This document shows positions 57,864 through 64,000 of a stretch of DNA of 64,000 bases, in pieces (position 1 is the stretch's first letter; each line of letters begins with the position of its first letter). A program made the translations under genes and the position numbers. The stretch comes from an uncultured Clostridia bacterium (GTDB taxonomy: Bacteria; Bacillota; Clostridia; Oscillospirales; Ruminococcaceae): NCBI GenBank assembly GCA_947627235.1, contig CANQVG010000002.1:1-64000 (forward strand). The letters are read 5' to 3'. The notes beneath the pieces were generated by a model that saw only the letters and a program-made list of their open reading frames with translations, had not been told where the DNA came from and searched no databases.

Positions 57864-59096
57864 TTGAAACAATATCTGATTATAGGCAACGGTGCGGCGG
57901 CAGTCGGCGCGATAGAGGGTATACGCTCGGTCGACAAAAACGGCGAAATAACCGTTATTTCCCGCGAAAATCATCATGTCTATGCCCGTCCGCTGATTTC
58001 CTACTATCTTGAGGGGAAGACCGACCTTAAGCACATACTTTACCGCCCCTCTGACTTCTATGAGAAAAACTCGGTAAACGTGCTTTACGGCGAGGAGGCG
58101 GTTTCGGTAGATCCCGACGGGAAAACCGTCGCGCTGAAGAGCGGCAAGAAGCTCGGGTACGACTCGCTCTGTGTTGCGGCAGGGTCGGCTCCGTTCGTAC
58201 CGCCTACGGAGGGGCTCGGCAGCGTTCCGTCGGTTCACAGCTTTATGACGCTTGACGACGCCGAGACGCTGAAATCAAGTCTCACGCCCGATTCAAGGGT
58301 TCTGATAGTGGGCGCGGGGCTTATAGGTCTTAAGTGTGCGGAGGGTATACTCGGGCTCTGCAAAGAGATAACCGTCTGCGACCTCGCGCCGAGGGTGCTT
58401 TCGAGCATACTCGATTCCGACTGCGCTGCGATAATGCAGACTCACCTTGAAAAAATGGGAATAAAATTCCTGCTCGGCGACACAGTTGAAAAATTCGACG
58501 GAAGCACTGCGCATATGAAAAGCGGCTGTAAGGTTGGTTTCGACGTTTTGGTCATGGCAGTCGGTGTGAGGGCGAATATATCGCTTGTAAAGGAGATCGG
58601 CGGTGAGTGCGGCAGGGGAATTTCGGTAAACGAAAAAATGCAGACCACACTTTCAGATATTTACGCCGCGGGCGACTGCACCGAATCCTTTGACATCACC
58701 TCCGGCACCCGCAGGGTTATGGCAATAATGCCGCTTGCTTATATGCAGGGACACTGTGCCGGAGTGAATATGGCAGGAGGCACGGAGAGCATAGAAAACG
58801 CCCTGCCTATGAATTCTATAGGCTTTGCGGGACTTCATTGCTTGACGGCGGGAAGCTATGACGGCGAATGTTACGAGGAACGCTTTGAAGACGGAATCAA
58901 GCGGCTTTACGTCAAGGACAATCTGCTCAACGGCTTCATTCTCATCGGCAAAATCGACCGTGCGGGAATATATACAAGCCTCATAAGGAACAGAACTCCG
59001 CTCGACACGGTGGACTTTGAGCTTTTAAAGAAGTTTCCCGCGCTCGCGCCATTCGGCAGGACATATCGGAGCGAAAAACTCGGAGGTGAAGTATGA
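57864..59096 (+). CDS. NAD(P)/FAD-dependent oxidoreductase of the glutamate synthase cluster
   Basis: About 410 residues, starting TTG 57864 (AGGAGAGG eight bases upstream) or GTG 57855. N-terminal FAD dinucleotide fold I-I-G-N-G-A-A-A-V-G, a second fold V-I-V/V-L-I-V-G-A-G-L-I-G-L-K for NAD(P), and the FAD-closing motif I-Y-A-A-G-D-C-T-E. This is the rubredoxin-reductase/NirB-like class. It probably takes electrons from NAD(P)H and gives them to the Fe-S protein, replacing the usual GltD. Start overlaps the preceding gene; stop overlaps the next by four bases. Confidence 0.88.
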   Translation: MKQYLIIGNGAAAVGAIEGIRSVDKNGEITVISRENHHVYARPLISYYLEGKTDLKHILYRPSDFYEKNSVNVLYGEEAVSVDPDGKTVALKSGKKLGYDSLCVAAGSAPFVPPTEGLGSVPSVHSFMTLDDAETLKSSLTPDSRVLIVGAGLIGLKCAEGILGLCKEITVCDLAPRVLSSILDSDCAAIMQTHLEKMGIKFLLGDTVEKFDGSTAHMKSGCKVGFDVLVMAVGVRANISLVKEIGGECGRGISVNEKMQTTLSDIYAAGDCTESFDITSGTRRVMAIMPLAYMQGHCAGVNMAGGTESIENALPMNSIGFAGLHCLTAGSYDGECYEERFEDGIKRLYVKDNLLNGFILIGKIDRAGIYTSLIRNRTPLDTVDFELLKKFPALAPFGRTYRSEKLGGEV

Positions 59097-59830
59097 TGGC
59101 TGAAAATAAAATCAGGGTTATCGACGCAGAAAATCTTGAATTTTCGGAATTAAATGCTATAATAAGAGAATCAGGCGACTGCGAGATAAAAAACTGTCTC
59201 GGTCAGAGGTTCATAGCCGCCGGTATGAGCTATCGCAATATCAGAATCAGCGGCACTCCGGGCAACGCTCTCGGCGCATATCTCAACGGCGGAACCGTTG
59301 AGGTCTTCGGCAACGCGCAGGACGCCGTCGGCGACACTATGAACGACGGAAGAATCATCATTCACGGCTCTATAGGAGACGCGGCGGGATATGCTATGCG
59401 CGGAGGCGAGATTTTTGTCAGGACCGACGCCGGCTACCGTGCGGGAATACATATGAAAGCCTATAAAGACAAGATTCCCGTAATGGTGATAGGCGGTAGG
59501 ACCGGAAGCTTTCTCGGGGAGTATCAGGCGGGCGGGCTTATTATAGTTCTCGGCCTGAATCGCGGCGACAAGCCCATTGTCGGCAACTTTCCCTGCACCG
59601 GTATGCACGGTGGAAAGCTGTTTTTAAGGTCAAACTGCGAGGGTATTACTTTCCCGAAGCAGGTTACTGCGCGTCCGGCGGAACCTCAGGATGTAAACGA
59701 AATCGAGAAATATGTAAGACGTTACTGTGAGATTTACGGAGAGGATTTTGATAAGCTCATCTCGTCGGACTACACCGTAGTCACGCCCGACAGCAAGAAC
59801 CCCTACAAGCAGATGTATGTTCAGAATTAA
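59093..59830 (+). CDS. glutamate synthase GXGXG-domain subunit
   Basis: 245 residues forming the right-handed beta-helix that in ordinary GltB is the C-terminal domain. Repeated glycine patterns are visible: G-N-A-L-G-A-Y-L-N-G-G, G-N-A-Q-D-A-V-G-D-T-M-N-D-G, G-S-I-G-D-A-A-G-Y-A-M-R-G-G and Y-R-A-G-I-H-M. The role is structural, holding amidotransferase and synthase subunits together for ammonia channelling. Start ATG 59093 or 59096. Completes the five-gene split synthase (amidotransferase, synthase, ferredoxin, flavoprotein, GXGXG). Confidence 0.92.
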   Translation: MMAENKIRVIDAENLEFSELNAIIRESGDCEIKNCLGQRFIAAGMSYRNIRISGTPGNALGAYLNGGTVEVFGNAQDAVGDTMNDGRIIIHGSIGDAAGYAMRGGEIFVRTDAGYRAGIHMKAYKDKIPVMVIGGRTGSFLGEYQAGGLIIVLGLNRGDKPIVGNFPCTGMHGGKLFLRSNCEGITFPKQVTARPAEPQDVNEIEKYVRRYCEIYGEDFDKLISSDYTVVTPDSKNPYKQMYVQN

Positions 59831-59846
59831 AGGAAGGAAGAACGCT

Positions 59847-61070
59847 ATGATTTACACGCCCGAGGAGACCATTCAATATGTCGCGGAGGAGGACGTAAAG
59901 TTTATACGTCTCGCTTTTACAGATGTTTTCGGCACGCAGAAAAACATTTCGGTTATGCCGGGAGAGCTTGAGCGCGCCTTTAAATACGGCATCGCCATAG
60001 ACGCTTCCGCGATAGCCGGTTTCGGAGGCGTAGTTCGTTCCGACCTCTTTTTACATCCCGACCCCTCTACGCTCGCCATACTGCCTTGGAGACCCGAACA
60101 CGGCAGGGTTGTCAGAATGTTCTGCACGATAACCTATCCCGATGGCAGGGAGTTTGCGCCCGACACAAGAAGTCTTCTCAAAAAGGCGGTAGAGCTTGCC
60201 GAGGCGGAGGGCTACAGCTTTTATATCGGCTCCGAGACGGAGTTTTACCTCTTTAACCGCGACGAGAACGGCAATCCTACTTCTGTTCCATACGATCAGG
60301 CAGGGTATATGGACATCGCTCCCGCTGACAAGGGCGAAAACGTGAGGCGCGAAATATGTCTCGACCTCGAGCGTATGGGCATTATCCCCGAAAGCTCTCA
60401 CCACGCCGAGGGACCCGGTCAGAATGAGATTGATTTCAGACGTTCCGACCCTCTTACCGCCGCCGACAACGCGGTTACTTTCCGCTCGGTGGTCAGTACC
60501 ATCGCGGCGAGGAACGGTCTTTACGCCGACTTTTCGCCGAAGCCCATCAAGAACAAGCCGGGCAACGGCTTCCATATCAAGATATCCGTCGCCAATAACG
60601 CGAGAGGCGAGCTTTTGCCGCGCGTCATCGCCGGAATCCTCAGGCGCATACCCGATATTACCCTTTTCCTCAATACCTCCGAGGAGTCGTATCTGCGGCT
60701 CGGCGCGCATAAAGCGCCGAAATACATTACATGGTCGAGCGAAAACCGCTCGCAGCTCATAAGAATCCCCGCGCCGACAGGCGAATCCGACGATCTCAGA
60801 GCCGCCGAGCTAAGGTCGCCCGACCCGCTTGCCAATCCGTATCTTGCTTTCGCGCTGCTTATTCTCGCGGGGCTTGAGGGACTCAAGAACGATGCCGTTC
60901 TGCCGCTTCCCGCAGATATCGACCTTTATACCGCCGACGAGAAGACGCTCAGCGGTTTCAAAGCGCTTCCCCACGACCTTGAGGAAGCCGTCCGTGCTGC
61001 GCGTTCGAGCGATTTTATCGGGAAATATCTTCCCGCCCAGATAACCGACTGCTACTGTTCAAAGCGCTGA
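59847..61070 (+). CDS. glnA: glutamine synthetase type I (short form)
   Basis: 407 residues, shorter than the usual 440-470. N-terminal beta-grasp: V-K-F-I-R-L-A-F-T-D-V-F-G-T-Q-K-N. Catalytic part: G-S-E-T-E-F-Y-L-F (metal), H-H-A-E-G-P-G-Q-N-E-I-D-F, G-N-G-F-H-I-K-I, S-E-N-R-S-Q-L-I-R-I-P and R-S-P-D-P-L-A-N-P-Y-L-A. The adenylylation-site tyrosine segment of the beta class is absent, pointing to the alpha class. AAGGAAGGAAG precedes the start. It is in the same operon as glutamate synthase, so the two make a complete GS-GOGAT cycle besides glnN. Confidence 0.93.
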   Translation: MIYTPEETIQYVAEEDVKFIRLAFTDVFGTQKNISVMPGELERAFKYGIAIDASAIAGFGGVVRSDLFLHPDPSTLAILPWRPEHGRVVRMFCTITYPDGREFAPDTRSLLKKAVELAEAEGYSFYIGSETEFYLFNRDENGNPTSVPYDQAGYMDIAPADKGENVRREICLDLERMGIIPESSHHAEGPGQNEIDFRRSDPLTAADNAVTFRSVVSTIAARNGLYADFSPKPIKNKPGNGFHIKISVANNARGELLPRVIAGILRRIPDITLFLNTSEESYLRLGAHKAPKYITWSSENRSQLIRIPAPTGESDDLRAAELRSPDPLANPYLAFALLILAGLEGLKNDAVLPLPADIDLYTADEKTLSGFKALPHDLEEAVRAARSSDFIGKYLPAQITDCYCSKR

Positions 61071-61111
61071 GCGTGTCCGCAAGCGTATTCCTTATCGAGG
61101 AGGGTAGAGCC

Positions 61112-61696
61112 TTGAGTTCAAAAGAACAGGTTTACAGTGTTCTTATAGTTTCAAATTCCGAAAAGTTCAACACTTCGCTTCAAAACGCTCTTCCCGCCGG
61201 GAAGTATCTGCCGGTGAGGGTAGTGTCGGGTGTGGGCGCGGCAAGGCGTGAGCTTTTGGAGCGCAGCTACGATATCGTTATAATAAACACACCGCTTCCC
61301 GACGACTACGGAACCCGTCTCGCGATAGACCTTTCAAGTGAAATAGGCATCGGGGTAATGCTTTTTGTGAAAAGCGAAAACTTCGACGATGTATACAGTC
61401 AGGTGACCGAATACGGTGTCCTTACGGTTTCAAAGCCGGCGAGCGGGCAGATAGTTCTGCAATCAATGCTGCTTTTGTGCGCCACCCGTGAAAGGCTCCG
61501 CAGAATGGAGCGCAAGGCGGCCTCGCTGGAGGAAAAAATGGAGGAGATAAGGCTTGTCAACCGTGCCAAATGGGCGCTCATCAACGAATTTGGAATGAAT
61601 GAGGCTGAGGCGCACAAATATATAGAGCGCAAGGCGATGAACGGCTGCATCACTAAAATGAAAGCAGCCGAGGAGATAATCGAGAAGTATAAATAA
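61112..61696 (+). CDS. ANTAR-domain RNA-binding regulator with degenerate receiver
   Basis: About 194 residues from TTG 61112, seven bases after GGAGGG. Residues 8-115 have a receiver-like fold (Y-S-V-L-I-V-S-N-S, R-S-Y-D-I-V-I-I-N-T-P-L-P-D-D). The expected phosphoacceptor Asp is Asn in I-I-N-T-P-L-P, so phosphorylation is unlikely. A coiled coil (S-L-E-E-K-M-E-E-I-R-L-V) leads to the ANTAR helices: R-A-K-W-A-L-I-N-E-F-G-M-N-E-A-E-A-H-K-Y-I and K-A-A-E-E-I-I. ANTAR proteins bind tandem hairpins and prevent termination. A matching hairpin stands in the leader of this operon at 54728. The signal it senses, likely nitrogen state, is unknown. Confidence 0.9.
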   Translation: MSSKEQVYSVLIVSNSEKFNTSLQNALPAGKYLPVRVVSGVGAARRELLERSYDIVIINTPLPDDYGTRLAIDLSSEIGIGVMLFVKSENFDDVYSQVTEYGVLTVSKPASGQIVLQSMLLLCATRERLRRMERKAASLEEKMEEIRLVNRAKWALINEFGMNEAEAHKYIERKAMNGCITKMKAAEEIIEKYK

Positions 61697-61707
61697 AGGG
61701 AGGATAA

Positions 61708-63321
<1,614 letters not shown>

Positions 63322-63342
63322 TTTAACGGAGGAACGGTTGAT

Positions 63343-63972
63343 ATGAACGTCAGACTTTACAATGAGCTTCAGAAAGCCGTCGAGCACATCGGACCCGAAT
63401 GGAAAATGCAGAATAATTTTGACGACCGCAGAAGCCGCTTCATCTACAGTGTGAACACCTATGACGAGGTAGTGGAGCAGTCGGAGACGCTGGGCGTAGA
63501 CACGCGTTACGCGCTGCACCGCTGGTATAACTACAAAACCTTCAAAGAGTGCGAACGGCTGTTTGCGGTTTACGGCGCTGTCAGGGAGCGCAACAGTACC
63601 CATCACTCGATTGATTTTTACATTCTCGGCGAACACTTTGACCTAAAACTGACAGTTTACCCTGCAAAGCTTTCATATCATCCATACGATCTCACAACCC
63701 GCGGCGGCAAGAACAGAATGATTCAGTGGCTTTACGAGCATCAGTCGCAGGACGGCAGAAAGCACCTTGACAACCGTCTGTTTATCGTCTGCGACGGCGG
63801 CAGTTCCTATGAAAGTCTGAGGCTCAAGTCCGACTTCGAGCGGATAGAGCAGGGGATAAAGAAATATATGGAGTATGTGAAGCTCCACGGCTTCAATTAC
63901 GTCGACATCACCGATAATGATATAATCTATTCCGTAGTGAGCGACATCATATACATCAAAAGTGACAATTAA
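63343..63972 (+). CDS. conserved hypothetical protein
   Basis: 209 residues, soluble, rich in Tyr, Asp, Arg and His, with no signal peptide or membrane segment. Alpha/beta pattern with V-D-T-R-Y-A-L-H-R-W-Y-N-Y-K, H-H-S-I-D-F-Y-I-L-G-E-H-F-D, G-G-K-N-R-M-I-Q-W-L-Y-E-H, and a C-terminal I-I-Y-S-V-V-S-D-I-I. I do not recognise the family. Clear ribosome site GGAGGAACGG upstream and 21 bases after pyrG, so it is likely co-transcribed. A terminator follows at the window edge. Confidence 0.7.
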   Translation: MNVRLYNELQKAVEHIGPEWKMQNNFDDRRSRFIYSVNTYDEVVEQSETLGVDTRYALHRWYNYKTFKECERLFAVYGAVRERNSTHHSIDFYILGEHFDLKLTVYPAKLSYHPYDLTTRGGKNRMIQWLYEHQSQDGRKHLDNRLFIVCDGGSSYESLRLKSDFERIEQGIKKYMEYVKLHGFNYVDITDNDIIYSVVSDIIYIKSDN

Positions 63973-63977
63973 AAAGC

Positions 63978-64000
63978 AAAAGGCTTCCTTTAAAGAAGCC
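63978..64000 (+). terminator. probable terminator, cut by window end
   Basis: GGCTTC / GAAGCC around a 7-base loop, preceded by AAAA. The T run, if any, is beyond the window. Confidence 0.6.

Overview
The window looks like chromosomal DNA of a spore-forming, anaerobic member of the class Clostridia, most likely an Oscillospiraceae/Ruminococcaceae-type gut or rumen bacterium. The reasons are: sporulation genes (spoIVA, a SPOCS/LysM protein, spoIID), Firmicutes-only housekeeping families (DUF1292, DUF896, RicT/YaaT, the c-di-AMP receptor DarA), strong AGGAGG ribosome sites, frequent TTG/GTG starts, a type III glutamine synthetase and many oxygen-sensitive Fe-S proteins. Base composition is near 50% GC. 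I see no rRNA, tRNA, CRISPR array, insertion sequence or prophage.

Layout. 1-2.5 kb: the end of a ROK glucokinase, ruvX, a repeat-rich gap, a DUF1292 gene, and a promoter-to-terminator transcription unit of about 390 nt with no long ORF, which I call as a candidate noncoding RNA. 2.5-5.6 kb: SPOCS-LysM protein and spoIVA. 5.7-9.5 kb (minus): a membrane-anchored TIM-barrel-like protein and a three-gene membrane operon related only to RnfD, RnfE and RnfA. 9.6-15.4 kb: a MecA-like fragment, rpe, and a ParE/ParC-type topoisomerase pair. 15.4-17.7 kb (minus): an ECF sigma factor with a coupled membrane anti-sigma-like protein. 18-21.6 kb: an ArgC homologue lacking its catalytic cysteine, hflX behind a five-codon leader peptide, and spoIID. 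21.7-26.4 kb: an AAA ATPase, a xylulokinase, and a short redox operon (CXXC peptide, membrane Fe-S protein, TlpA-like lipoprotein). 26.5-31.6 kb: a secreted transglutaminase-like protein and a GH39 enzyme. 31.8-36.4 kb: mazF without an antitoxin, ricT-holB-darA, and a small SOS-box operon encoding a sigma-region-4-only protein, divergent from DUF896-WYL.

36.4-43.5 kb is a methionine/B12 block. metY lies behind a predicted leader-peptide attenuator. A cobalamin riboswitch controls a DUF4430 lipoprotein and an ECF S component. They are followed by metF, a stand-alone methionine-synthase activation protein and a metH without that domain. 43.5-48.7 kb holds queA, asd-dapA-dapB and a GH5 lipoprotein.

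48.8-61.7 kb is a nitrogen-assimilation island. On the minus strand are glnN (type III), an ammonium transporter fused to a PII protein, and asnB. On the plus strand is a glutamate synthase split into five genes, followed by a type I glutamine synthetase and an ANTAR regulator. A hairpin with the ANTAR-type loop (A at position 1, G at position 4) sits in the leader of the split glutamate synthase operon and excludes its terminator, so the last gene of the cluster probably controls the first. pyrG and an unknown gene end the window.

The strongest leads for new biology are the repeat-built RNA at 1932-2323, the metY attenuator (37.8-38.0 kb), the hflX leader peptide (19.05 kb), the SOS-controlled sigma-like operon (34.5-35.05 kb) and the ANTAR leader (54.73 kb). 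All were read by eye, without alignments or folding software.
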